Part shown: positions 1 through 22,515 of the stretch, piece after piece | Layout of the letters: every line of letters starts with the position of its first letter | How positions within the stretch are numbered: position 1 is the first letter of the stretch | NCBI GenBank assembly: GCA_012295275.1 | Contig: CM022674.1 | Span: 2,558,242-2,603,241, forward strand | Direction: 5' to 3' | Length of the DNA: 45,000 bases | Origin: Chrysomallon squamiferum | Lineage: Eukaryota; Mollusca; Gastropoda; Neomphalida; Peltospiridae | The notes under the pieces: model-generated | Database searches by the model: none | What the model was told of the DNA's origin: nothing | The model's input: the letters and a program-made list of their open reading frames with translations, nothing else | Position numbers and translations under genes: made by a program

Positions 1-454
1 AGTTTTGTGTTTTTACGTGGACAGTAAACTGAAACTGAGTTACGTACGTTACAAGTAGCGTAAGTCACGTACGTGATCCGATACGTGAACGACACGTGAA
101 CGGATTCGTGCTAAACCTCTCTCTCCACTGTTTAAGAAGTAGTCGCACTTGTGAAATTATGTGCTATTGTTTGACAATGCTAATTACTGTATAAACTGTC
201 CTTTTTGTTCTGGAATTTACACCCGGAATCCGATGTAGTAGAGAAGCATTTCGGATTAGATCCAGTTTTTGTTCGTAACAGATTAACGATAGCTGGATGG
301 AGGAGCTTTGCAGTGCTGCCCGGTTTACACAGAAATCCGGATTAGTCGAGGGCCACTTTTGGCAGAGTCTACTTTTTCTTCCTTCATTATACTGAATAAA
401 TGAAATCGTACAGTGTTTTTTTCTTCCTTATTAATGCAAACGTTACGAGATTAA

Positions 455-458
<4 letters not shown>

Positions 459-511
<53 letters not shown>

Positions 512-525
512 CGCGCGCGCGCGCG
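459..525. repeat. (CA)n followed by (CG)n microsatellite
   Basis: About 24 CA units run to position 507 and are followed, after a short interruption, by seven CG units (about 512-525). Alternating purine-pyrimidine tracts of this kind are known to favour left-handed Z-DNA. Confidence 0.95.
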
Positions 526-2049
526 TTCAGTTACGACAACCACTGATAGCTATTTTTAATCTTTTGTGGTGAATTACAAAATAACGGCTGTAACATCAGT
601 TCCGAGAATTTTTCGAGCAGGTACTACTCACCTATCACAAGCGGGTCCAATATTTACGAAAAGGGGTAATTTGTCACTGTGTCAGATACAACTTTAAGTA
701 CGAAATGAATTTCGTTATAACTAACAGAAACCATCAGTGACACTTGCTTCACAACAGCTTGCTCTGATTAGCACGTTAATTTGTTTTCATCCAGTGACAC
801 TAAACACAGGGGTATTGTGATGTCGACGTCTTTTGCGGCTACAGCAGTAAATAGGTGACGAGACGTCTACGACAACGACCTAGTAACGGCGACCTGTGCG
901 TCTTACGAGAGCGACAACATACAGAGAAGCTCTTGCGACAGCTACGACATGGCCACTGAGTCAGACAGAGATACCGAACCAAAAAGTAACTGATAAATTA
1001 AAGCTACGTGTATTTAAAAAATAAATAAAAATATTTTTAAAAAAATTGACCTTTCTGTTCCTCTTTCGCGATATCTGTTGATGTAAAAGCCAAACAGTTG
1101 TACTAACAGAAAAAAAAAAAAAAAAATAATAAAAAAAAAATAACAAGATATTTATTATGAAAACAGTTTATATAAAGAAATAAAGAAATAATTAAAGAAA
1201 GTAAGAAAGAAAGAAAGAATTAAAGAAAGAAAGAAAGTTCGTAAGAAAAAAAAAATGAAGAAAGAAATATGTAACTCGGGCAAGATGAAAAACCTAGAAG
1301 ATATTTCTAGACACACATACTTATCTCAGCGAATGTACCAGTCGACGGAGATTAATCGAGATCACTACGGGTTTTTACGAATAATACCTTTGATGCTGAA
1401 GACTGAAGCCAATTGTCAACGCACACCACATTAATGCAAAATTTGTTTATGCGAGTCAAAACACGTAACATAACAAGCTTATTAAGAAAACAGGTTTCTT
1501 ACTCACCCCTGTATAATCCCTCTCCTAATTGTTTAAAGGGAAATCCTGCCCTGACACGAATGTGAAAAGGAATAATCAAGAACTGATAACAAGCCGTAAA
1601 ATATATGCAACCTACAAATTCAAAGAACGAAATAAGGACCTGGTCGATAACTGATTAGGCGTTATCTCCTTCTTGTTGTCAGTTTGCAGGATGATGCTGA
1701 GGAGGATGACGATGATGATGATGATGATGGTGAAGAACGTATAAGGAATTACTAACGTCATTATAAGGACTCATTTAGCTATTTTGAAAACGTGTACCAA
1801 CGAATTGTCTGAGAAATACTGTGTTTCTCTTGCTAACTAGCTGGGTTATTATTGTTAATTATAACCATGTCAAGAGAAAAAGATAAATAAGTCTGTCTGT
1901 GTTTGTTTATCTCTGTGTGTTTGTGAATGTGAACGGATAGATAGATATACCTGTACGTGTGTGCATATTTGCGTAGATATGCATATACGCATGCTTATCG
2001 CCGAAGGTAAATGTATGTATGTATGTAAATGTATATGTATATGCATAAT

Positions 2050-2058
2050 CGCGCACGC

Positions 2059-2091
<33 letters not shown>
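2050..2091. repeat. (GT)n microsatellite
   Basis: A GCGCACGCGCG lead-in is followed by about 17 uninterrupted GT units. It is low-complexity sequence with no coding content. Confidence 0.9.
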
Positions 2092-2092
<1 letters not shown>

Positions 2093-2576
2093 ATTTTCAG
2101 TGGACTCTATCAAAACTGGAATCACCTAGACCAACGAAATATGCCGTTTTAGACAGAGAGCTGGTTTATAAAGATTTAAAATGACACGAAATTGGAATAT
2201 GTTTCATTACAAATATACTAGAATTAAAGAACGTCTTTCAAGTGTCAACTGATAAACAGTCTGTAACTAATCACATCGGTTATTTTATGTTTTCTTGTTT
2301 GAGGTCAGAAAGTTTGAACTGTTACTGGGGCCCTTCATCATCGTACTTAGCGGACTTGTTCCATGAATGATCATCATGCATAAAATAATAATAATAAGAA
2401 GAAGAAGAAGTAAGAAAGATAACCAAAAAAAAAAAAAAAAAAAAACCCACATAACCACAGCATCTCAGATTTTGATTACAATTTGAATTAAATTCGCTTC
2501 TGGGGGGCACCTACTGGATGAAAGGCCCTAAAGCTTGAGCTTCGTTAATTCCATAATATCCCTGCCCCTGGTAATT

Positions 2577-2899
2577 ATAGCAGTAATAGTAATAGTGGCA
2601 GTAATGATAGTAATATAATAGTTGTAGTAATAATGGTTGTTTTTTGTAGAAGGAGTACTAGTAATAGTGGTAGTAGTTGTATTAACAGCAGTAGTAGTAG
2701 CAGCAGCAGTAGTGTTAGTAATAGCAACAGTAATAGTTGTAATAACAGTATCAATAGCCGTAGTAGAAATAATAGTAACAGTAGTAGTAGTAGCAGCAAC
2801 GACAGTACTAGAATTATTGTTAGTAGTAGTAGTTATAATCTTATTAATAGTAATAGTAGCAGTGTCATGCAATTCTGGACCTGCAGTAAAACTGGGGCA

Positions 2900-2962
<63 letters not shown>
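2577..2962. repeat. Imperfect AGT/AGC trinucleotide repeat ending in (AAT)n
   Basis: Nearly 300 bases of degenerate AGT, AAT and AGC triplets are followed after a short unique spacer by about 20 perfect AAT units (2901-2962). Open frames across it encode only Ser/Asn, Ile/Val or Leu runs and are a by-product of the repeat. Confidence 0.9.
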
Positions 2963-2963
<1 letters not shown>

Positions 2964-3195
2964 CAAAATGAATGCTCCCCAAATATCGAGTGTTGTCCTG
3001 CAACTGGAACAAATCAGATGATTAGTGGAGTAATGCCAAAAGACAAAAAAATATCTTAAATACCTCCCTCGTCGGTCGCTAAACCAAACGTGTGAATCTG
3101 TTTCGACGTTATTTTTTTTTTCCTGAATATTTTAGCCGACATTGGTACGTGTCAGAGCTGACCTTGATTTAATACACCGATCGGAAAAGTGTGAG

Positions 3196-3263
3196 CTAAA
3201 AATAGCCCGCTCAGCTGACGTCACTGGCCGAACTACATCAGCTGTCGACATAAACCGAGTCGG
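3196..3263 (+). promoter_or_regulatory. Candidate distal promoter: MEF2, E-box and CRE cluster
   Basis: CTAAAAATAG (3196-3205) fits the MEF2 consensus exactly and could also serve as a TATA-like element. CAGCTG (3212-3217) overlaps a perfect palindromic CRE, TGACGTCA (3216-3223), and a second CAGCTG lies at 3239-3244. A strong splice donor follows at 3403, so this may be a distal promoter of the GRHPR-like gene. The motifs are seen; the promoter role is inferred. Confidence 0.4.
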
Positions 3264-3402
3264 ACGGAGCTCTTCCTTTGTGTGTGTAGTTTAATAGAAG
3301 AAAAAAAAAAAAGCGTAGCCGGTCGTAGCAGTTTTATTTTAATTTGTCATTCGCGGGTACAGATCACTACAAGCAGACGTTATCCGGAGACTGCAGGATT
3401 TG
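3235..3402 (+). other. Possible non-coding first exon (5' UTR) of the GRHPR-like gene
   Basis: The segment is richer in GC than its surroundings, begins just after the motif cluster at 3196-3244 and ends in a near-consensus donor, TTTG/GTAAGT, with GT at 3403. A matching acceptor with a pyrimidine-rich tract (TTTACTTTCAG, AG at 5400-5401) lies upstream of the coding start. The 5' boundary is a guess, and there is no transcript evidence. Confidence 0.28.
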
Positions 3403-4175
3403 GTAAGTTTTTCTTATTTATGTTGTTTGTAGACTGGGGTTACGGATGTTATTTTGACCTACATCGATTTGTACGCTGCCATCACGTTTTGGTTTAGTAA
3501 AATGCGATTCACTTGACATCGTTTTTAAAATTGTTTGTTTACTTCTTTTTTTTTTTTCTCTCTCTCTTTTTTTTTTTTTGCTACATGGAAATATCGATAT
3601 TTATATAAATCAGTGGTTATTTGAGAAAGAAGTTGACGCCACTTGAATGCTCTAATGCAATACGTTTTTTCTTTTTCTTCCTATTTTTAAAAAGATATCT
3701 GACGCAGAAAATAGTCACTTATTATCAATAAAACCTAGCGGATGAAAAAAAAAAAAAAAAATTTTGCATGAGACCTTTTAACTGTACTGGCATGTAATGT
3801 AGGATGGTTAGATCCTATATTTATTTATTTATTTATTTATATATTTTTATTTTATTTAAGTGTTATTATTATTATTGACATTTTTATTGTTATTATTATT
3901 ATTATTTCCAAGGCTTCGCATCTCGTTATCAGTCTGAAATCGATAACAAGTAAGTTCATGTACGGTGTGTGGACGGATTAGGAATCCAATCGATTTTGTT
4001 TAAATGTTAATTACTTACAACTGGAAAACAGATACTTATAAATTGTTGACTGTTAATGCTATCGTTGCTTCTTCATTAAAAAAAAAATATATATATATAT
4101 ATATATAGAAAAAAAGAAAAGAAAAATAATGAAAAAAAAAGAAAAAAAAAAAAATAAAATAAAATAAATCAGTTT

Positions 4176-4227
<52 letters not shown>

Positions 4228-5401
4228 TAAATAAATAAATAAATAAATAAATAAATCAGAAATAAAAAATAAACAAATAAATAAATAAACCAGAAATAAT
4301 AAATAAGATAATAAAATAACTGAACGAGCATTTAGAAAATAAATAAATAAATAAATCATAATAATAATAAAAATAATGAAAATAAAATACTTTATGTATT
4401 CACTGAAGCATGGGATGGGCTTACGCATAATATAGCGGTTTTTGGATGGGACATAATCCTTTGTAAACAGGTGTATGACGCAACTATTTTATGAGCAGAT
4501 TCGATATCCGCGGTTTTGTGATAAGGACTGGTCGTGTCTGTCAAGAAAAAAACACACCAAAAACAGGTTGTTGAGTGTTTGTAAAAACATCCGTCTTTAT
4601 TGAACGTACTCAATCAACAGAGCAAAGGTTTTAACTGCAGTATTCGTGTTTACGTCAGATAATCCTCAGATATATGACCGGTATAAACGAACACGCATCG
4701 AATAGAGACGACGGTTACTCAAGAATCTTTGTTTGTTTATGAAATAAGACCCTTGAATAGTCCCATACACGTATAGTAAAGAGTATAAATCATGATTTTT
4801 ATTTTATTTTTTATTTAACATTATTTGTTTCCTTCTTCACCTTCTTTTTATTTATTTATTTATTTATCAATATATTATTTTATTTATTTATTTATTTAGT
4901 TAGTTAGTTAGTTAGTTATGTTGTGATATTCTTTAGTACTAGTAGAAAGCTAGCTGTAATTAAATCAGGCGGTACAGAGACAATTGAAGTCTAAACGGTA
5001 TACAAACAGCAATACACGTATTATTAGCAGGTTTACCTTTTACGCTGTTCATTATATAAATAATGATGTTTTCAGAATGGCGTTTATTCCGTTTGAACAT
5101 TTTTCGCTAGAACTGTTAATTGCTAATAAGTATTCTAATTCAATCCTCATAATACCGAGACAAAAAACTAGACAATTTTTTCATTCTTTCTTTTTTTTTT
5201 TTTTTTTTTTTCTTTCTGTTTCTTTTCTTAAAGAAAATCTTTAACGTCGACAAGGAGAGAGAAGAAAGAGGTTTGATTGATTCAAGGCTTTTTTTTTTTT
5301 CTATTGAGAAATCTAGGTCACTTGGGACAGGTCGCGCTGATTGTTACGGTCCACTGCGCAAGGTCGATAGGTCAGTGACGCATTGTTTTGTTTACTTTCA
5401 G
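3403..5401 (+). other. Putative 5' UTR intron or upstream flank, repeat-rich
   Basis: No coding exon is visible. The stretch is AT-rich, with several poly-T and poly-A runs, (TTTA)n at 3816-3842, (AAT)n at 4179-4225 running into (AAAT)n to about 4360, and (TTTA)n with (GTTA)n near 4850-4918. Confidence 0.5.
5315..5374 (+). promoter_or_regulatory. Cluster of nuclear-receptor half-sites
   Basis: Four AGGTC-type half-sites occur within 60 bases: AGGTCA at 5315, AGGTCG at 5329, AGGTCG at 5361 and AGGTCA at 5369. The last two form a direct repeat spaced by 2 with one mismatch. The cluster lies about 500 bases upstream of the GRHPR-like start codon. Binding is inference. Confidence 0.3.
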
Positions 5402-5734
5402 CCACCGTATTACCAGACTCCCCCCACCACCACCCCCACCCCAGAACCTCACTGCGTCGAATTACACCAGCTGACACAACCTGATAGACATCTCTCCGTT
5501 ACAGCAAATCAGAAACAGACGACGTTCCTTCTTGACAGAAGAGCTACTGGAAGACAGAGAGAGCGCGCGTGCCCTCGCGCTACAGACGAACCAACCAACC
5601 AGACGACGACACCACCACAACAATCGACGCGCGGTTTCGGGGTATCTTCCGTGTGTTTGTTTTTTTCCCATTCTCGCTCTCTCGTTTCATTCTACGCTGG
5701 ATCGAAAAGCGGACATCTCTCCTCCCCCACTCAC

Positions 5735-5744
5735 GTCACGTGAC
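5735..5744 (+). promoter_or_regulatory. Perfect palindromic E-box GTCACGTGAC
   Basis: This ten-base palindrome matches the core of the CLEAR element and the USF/MITF/TFE family site. It lies 44 bases upstream of a TATAAA and about 100 bases upstream of the GRHPR-like start codon, a typical proximal-promoter position. Confidence 0.5.
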
Positions 5745-5787
5745 AGCCACGGGGAACTTCTTTTTTCCCCCTCATCCCAGATACGAA

Positions 5788-5793
5788 TATAAA
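5788..5793 (+). promoter_or_regulatory. TATA box candidate of the GRHPR-like gene
   Basis: TATAAA lies 52 bases before the first codon in a GC-richer leader. Transcription would be expected to start near 5815-5822, giving a very short 5' UTR. If the distal non-coding exon is used, this would be an alternative promoter. Confidence 0.45.
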
Positions 5794-5844
5794 CCGTCAG
5801 CCGTAGTAGCAGCAGTATTTCGGTGATCGCGAAAAAACAAAACC

Positions 5845-17133
<11,289 letters not shown>

Positions 17134-17169
17134 GAGACTTGTTTAGCGAGGACAGTGGAATCGGTGTCA

Positions 17170-17175
17170 AATAAA
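17170..17175 (+). terminator. Polyadenylation signal AATAAA
   Basis: AATAAA lies 36 bases after the GRHPR-like stop codon. Further copies occur near 17334, so the exact 3' end is uncertain. Confidence 0.5.
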
Positions 17176-17463
17176 AGGTGGCAGTCCGGTTATATGAGAG
17201 ACAGATAAGTTTTAAAAAGGAGAAGAAGAAGAAGAAGAAGAAGAAAAGAAAGACGATTTTGTAAATTGCAGTTGGAAGCAAACAGGTTGCTGGTTTAACT
17301 TGTTGTTGTTGTATTGCACCGAGTGGTACTAGTAAATAAATAAATGGGTAAATAAAAAGATTACAAAAAATAAATATCCATAAATATATAAATGAAATGA
17401 AATACTATAATAAAAAAAAAAAAAAAAATATAAATATGTAAAGGTGTTCAAAGGTGAATTTAA

Positions 17464-17473
<10 letters not shown>

Positions 17474-17555
<82 letters not shown>
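17474..17555. repeat. Perfect (AAT)n/(ATT)n inverted repeat
   Basis: An AAT run meets an ATT run at 17514/17515 with no spacer, giving two 41-base arms that are exact reverse complements. It could extrude as a cruciform, or fold as a hairpin in the 3' flank of the GRHPR-like transcript. Confidence 0.9.
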
Positions 17556-18592
17556 CATTATCAAGACTAACCTAAGTCAAAATAACCTAAATAAACATTT
17601 AGAACAGACAATAGACATATTAAATAAAAAATCTGGATAAAAAAAAAAAACGAACATAATAAGCAAACACTTGACTCAGATCAATTACGTAAACGTATAT
17701 CTCAGTTAAATTGTGCAGTAGGATACATGATCTATAGTGATATACACAAGGAGTCATTTTCTGTGTTTTCTAGCTGAGTATTACTTAGAACTAGTTATAC
17801 ATGTGTACTTTAACGTTAATAGTGAAATATCGTGAGTTCATTCAAACATACATACACACACACAGACACGCAGAGACACGTATGTATATCTCATCACCGA
17901 ACGAGTTTCATGTTTCTGTAAATTTCACTGACGAAAAACAAAAAAAATCGTGTAAATATTTTAAGATTATTTGTTTTTAATTTTATACATATATAATTTT
18001 TTTTTCATTTTACAGTGAGAACAAAAAATCGTAGTCGATTTATTATTATTATTTTTTATTAATGAAAGAAATTGGCTTTTAAATTACATGCTTTTTATTT
18101 TATAGACAGAACAAAACAAAGAAAATACATATATATATATATAAATAATATGATTTTGTATTAGAACAAAAAAAAAGAAAAAAAAAGCTTTTTATCCTAT
18201 TTCTGCTAATTGTACTGTATTGTATTTTAATCACGGGAAACAAAAAAAAGATTTCCACATATTCTGTTGCGTATGTGCAGGTGCGTGTGTGCGGTATGTT
18301 TAAGATTATTTTTAATTTGCTTGTGTACATAGAAGATGTGATATTATTTTAAGGCGGACATAAAATGTAAAAAGACACAAAAAATGGCGATTTCAGAAAT
18401 TGTTTGTTGTTCAGTTGTGGATCGACGTTATTGTTTGCTCTGTTAAGATATAATTTTTGACTTGTTGAAAGTTGTCCTAAAACATTATTTTTAAAACATT
18501 AAAAATCTGAAATTGTTTGCTTCAGAGTTACATATACTGCATTTGTTTTATTGTTATTGTTGTTATTATTATATTATTATTGGTTATTGTTA

Positions 18593-18599
<7 letters not shown>

Positions 18600-18639
<40 letters not shown>

Positions 18640-18662
18640 TCTTAATATATATATATATATTA
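18600..18662. repeat. (ATT)n and (TA)n microsatellites
   Basis: About 13 ATT units are followed by a short TA run. Confidence 0.9.
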
Positions 18663-18810
18663 ATAGATCAAAAGCCAATAAAAGACAAACTCGGAGAGTG
18701 TGCATACAAAATGTTATGAACGAAAAATGAATGTTAAGTTTTAGAAATTACCGTTGTAAAATTTTAGGCAGCTACATTCTACAAGTTTTCTACTACAGTT
18801 ATGTTTTTCT

Positions 18811-18815
<5 letters not shown>

Positions 18816-18874
<59 letters not shown>

Positions 18875-18890
18875 TAATAATAATAATAAT
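18816..18890. repeat. (TA)n-(AAT)n microsatellite
   Basis: About 27 TA units pass directly into seven AAT units. Confidence 0.95.
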
Positions 18891-20411
18891 TTTATTTTTT
18901 TCACCAGTCATAATTGAGATTCCAGTGTTTTTTTCATCGCTAGATGTTTTCTGACAAAGTGGAGGCTGTCTAACATATTCACTGTACTTAAATGATACAC
19001 GTTTATGTGTGTATTTGTTTAATTAAAGCGAATTTTTTTATTCCTCTTTTTTCGATGGCGCACCGATCAAAACCATAATCCGGAATCAGTGTAATTCGTT
19101 AAGCTCTTTAAAACAGCAAAACTGACTGCCTGAAAGCAGCATTACCTCGTTACATTCAAGATCGTTACGTTGTTGCGCATAACATTCTAATTCTGTAATT
19201 CTGTAGTAAAACAGAAAAACAGTATTTGCTACTATATTGTTTATACTGCATTACAAAATAAAGAGTATATATATATATAAATTAAAAAAATGACATATGG
19301 ATTAAGCTGTCGCTCATTTATCCACAAAAAAAAAAGAAAGAAAAAAGAAAAAAAAAAGAGAAAAAAGACCATATGCAGTGAATAAACATTATTTTTGTTC
19401 TCTCTTAATATGTAATATTAATACAGAACAAAAATATGATTTTATTTTAATCTTTCAAAACATTCCGATGAAGATGACATAATACGCGGTATGCAGTTCA
19501 AGCGGTATGTTATGAGTTATGTGTTGACTATCAACTTTAAACGTGGGCGGTTCTACTTATTTGTTTACTTACATACTTGCCGACTTGTTCATTTACCTAG
19601 AAACGTACTTGTTATTTATTTATAATCCTTACGTTATATAATGAGTAGCTCTAAGTTCTGTAAAGACTAACGTGAACTTGGAAAATTTTAAAAACAACGG
19701 GTCGAGTTTGACGCAGTCTCAGGTAACTTGTCTTTTTTTTAAAAAAATAATCGGGTTAACGACAGTTTTTACGACGAGAGTAATTCGAGCGTTCATTAAA
19801 CGGGAATATACCGTACAGACAATCAGACAAAACTAACGTGAACCTCTCAAAACATCGCGTTGTGTTTTAAACTAGTCGCCATTTTTCGCTGAACGGGCGT
19901 GTTTTAATTCTGCCCTTATCACAGCGCACGAACTTCCGGTTAATCACGAAGTCGACCAGTGATTGTTTGTGAAGCAGACGACCTATTTTCAAGATTAAGA
20001 ATATCTTGTGTCATTTTCGATACAGATAAAACTTAGACGTTTAATTAATCCGAATGTTAAACTCTTTATTTATGTAAAAATAAGATAGTATTTCATAATT
20101 TTACGTTTATTAGCGTATCTATGGACTGACCCATTTTCAGCATATCTCAGAATTAGTGATAGTTCGGCGATTAAAGTATCTAGGTACTAAATGCAATGTC
20201 TGCGTAGCTTATGAATATATTTTTATAATCTGCTGTTAATGTACCAAGTAACATTATCTTACGTTTATCAAAATGTCTGTAATGCATCCGTCTTCGACAT
20301 AACAATGTTATCATCCTTCACAGCCAAACAATTAAAACACTGCACCCATTTCCGATATTATATAAATCTGCTGTTCATAATCATGCGATTTTAAGGGTCA
20401 TTTATGCATAT

Positions 20412-20413
<2 letters not shown>

Positions 20414-20461
<48 letters not shown>
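20414..20461. repeat. (AC)n microsatellite
   Basis: About 24 uninterrupted AC units in intergenic DNA. Confidence 0.95.
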
Positions 20462-20465
<4 letters not shown>

Positions 20466-20981
20466 ATTCAATATATACTTTCTTTTGGAACATTATTTCA
20501 TTGTTTCATTCCATTCATTATAAATATCTATTATTAAGTATTCGTGGCTTTATATGAATATCTAGCTATGATTCTGGTTTGTTATTCAGTAACGCAGTGC
20601 CCATTAAAATGATTGGAATACGGGTGAATAATGACAACAGTTATTATCCGGTTATAAAAACAGATCTTTTTTTAATACTGCAAGATGTTAATATTTCGAA
20701 CGGTTTGTATGAAAGATATAAAACGAGAGTCCAGGTTTAGAATGCATCAAAACATTTAGTAGATGAATAGGGAACAAAAAATAATAAACCTGCTTTTAAC
20801 ATATTGCGTAATGTCTTTATACTAATGTAAAACTCACTGGTTGGTTGAATAGAAAAACACATTAAAGATATTGTCTCCTACCTCTTTCATTCATCTGTAT
20901 CTTGTTGTCAGTTAAAATAAAATTCTAGTTATCGTTACTGGGTTTTGTTTTATTTAGAGAGAGTATTGTGTTTACTGCTTT

Positions 20982-20982
<1 letters not shown>

Positions 20983-21055
<73 letters not shown>
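20983..21055. repeat. (CT)n microsatellite
   Basis: About 36 CT units followed by a pyrimidine-rich degenerate tail. Confidence 0.95.
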
Positions 21056-21058
<3 letters not shown>

Positions 21059-21736
21059 TTCTCCGTCCCCCTCCCTCTTCTTATCTCTCCCTCTGTCTCT
21101 CTCAATCGATCAGTTTTTTTTTTTTAGGCGTAATTACCCAGACAGTATAAATAACATGACGACGTAAACATTCATTTAATAGTCTTAACGTCTGTTCAAG
21201 GTTGTTTACACGATTCTCTTGGGAAATAACCTAATAGAGATGGGATTTTTATTGGTTTTCGTTTAACGTAGAGTTAACGATAGCGAGTGTTTTCAATTAC
21301 AATTTAATCTTTCCAGAAAGGATACAGTTTACACAAGGTCAAGATTTCAAAAAGGGGGCTTCATATCGGTTCATGTAATTTTCTAGACGAAATAGATTTT
21401 GTTACAGTTACTTAGGTAAAATAATTCCTTTCAACGAACCCTATATGTGCACAATTTAAAAAAAAAGAGAGAAAAGGGTGGATAATAAAAAAAAAAAAAA
21501 AAAAAAAAAAAAATTAAAGGATAAAGGATAGGAGGGAGTGTCCTTATGTTCATTATACAGGCTAATATGAATACTACACACATGTCGTAGCTATGTTTAA
21601 CTCGTTTCGAACTGACTTAATATAATAATTTCTTTTCTGTATTAGACTGGAGAAACGCCTATGTCTATTTGAGAAATTTTCATCTTACCCGATGCGGAAT
21701 GTTTGCGATTCCGATTTTTGCATCCGGTTCTGGTTA

Positions 21737-21744
21737 TGACGTCA
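21737..21744. promoter_or_regulatory. Palindromic CRE TGACGTCA
   Basis: Perfect eight-base CRE in intergenic DNA; a second copy lies 290 bases away at 22027-22034. Confidence 0.35.
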
Positions 21745-22026
21745 CTGCATATAATACGTACTCTTGTTACGACAGACAAGCCCGAATGGCTAGAATAACT
21801 TTAAAAAAATAATAATAATAATAATAATAAAAAATATATCATACATATAAACATAACAACGACCCCTTCACGTGATTATTCTTAAACAGAATCAAATGAG
21901 GAATATTTAACGATACCTCTCGCCGTATTAAGATCAACATTTAACAGGTGTGAGACAACATATAATAATAACGTGACAGTAAATAGACTCATAACCATGA
22001 CAGCCAGATAATCATCTATTATTCAA

Positions 22027-22034
22027 TGACGTCA
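22027..22034. promoter_or_regulatory. Palindromic CRE TGACGTCA
   Basis: Perfect CRE followed about 45 bases later by a TTACGTCA half-type site, suggesting a small bZIP cluster. Confidence 0.35.
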
Positions 22035-22502
22035 TTTCATTATTTTCACTAATCGTCATAAGATCTGTTATGATTACGTCATTGATAAGCGTGGGTTATG
22101 TCTTAGCTGATTACGTATTTATATATTTTGTTGTTGTTTTCTTCTTCTTCGTCTACTGCTACTACTACTACTTATTATTATTATTTTAGAATATTTGTAA
22201 TGGAGAATTTGCTATCGATTATTCGTATTTCGCAAAATTGGTTAAGTGGAAGGAACATTTATTTCGTAATGTTATTGATAAAAACATAAATATTATTTAA
22301 TGTAGATTTTATTTTATTTTATTTTTTTTATTTTTGGAAAGAAATGTGAATAAAATTTGTTGGTGGATTTATTTTATTGTGTGGGAAGATGCAGTGTCAA
22401 GATGCGCAATTATAAGAAACCTAATCGAACGGACTAGTTTTATCATGATTGTTATTTACGATCGTTTATTAAGGCTTCAACTTCCTCGTGCGTCCTTCGC
22501 AC

Positions 22503-22515
22503 GTTGCTAGGTAAC
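22503..22515. promoter_or_regulatory. RFX-type X-box GTTGCTAGGTAAC
   Basis: Two RGYAAC half-sites (AGCAAC on the minus strand, GGTAAC on the plus strand) face each other across one base, the arrangement bound by RFX factors. RFX drives many ciliary genes, and NPHP4 is ciliary, but this site lies 3.8 kb beyond its stop codon. Confidence 0.45.

Larger units (their letters stand above)
1..3195. other. Upstream non-coding region without a gene
   Basis: I see no coding exon here. The stretch holds an ACGT-rich first 120 bases, a CA/CG repeat, A-rich and GAAA-type simple repeats around 1095-1260, a GAT run near 1710, a GT repeat and a large imperfect trinucleotide repeat. A more GC-rich patch at 830-960 has many CGAC motifs but stops in all frames. 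Confidence 0.6.

Noticed and set aside
2633-3059. Open frames of Ser/Asn or Ile/Val over 2.6-3.0 kb
   Set aside because: They arise from AGT and AAT repeats and are open in several frames at once.
5273-5826. Overlapping open frames upstream of the GRHPR-like start
   Set aside because: GC-rich 5' leader and promoter sequence often lacks stops. The frames do not join the conserved protein and have no family match.
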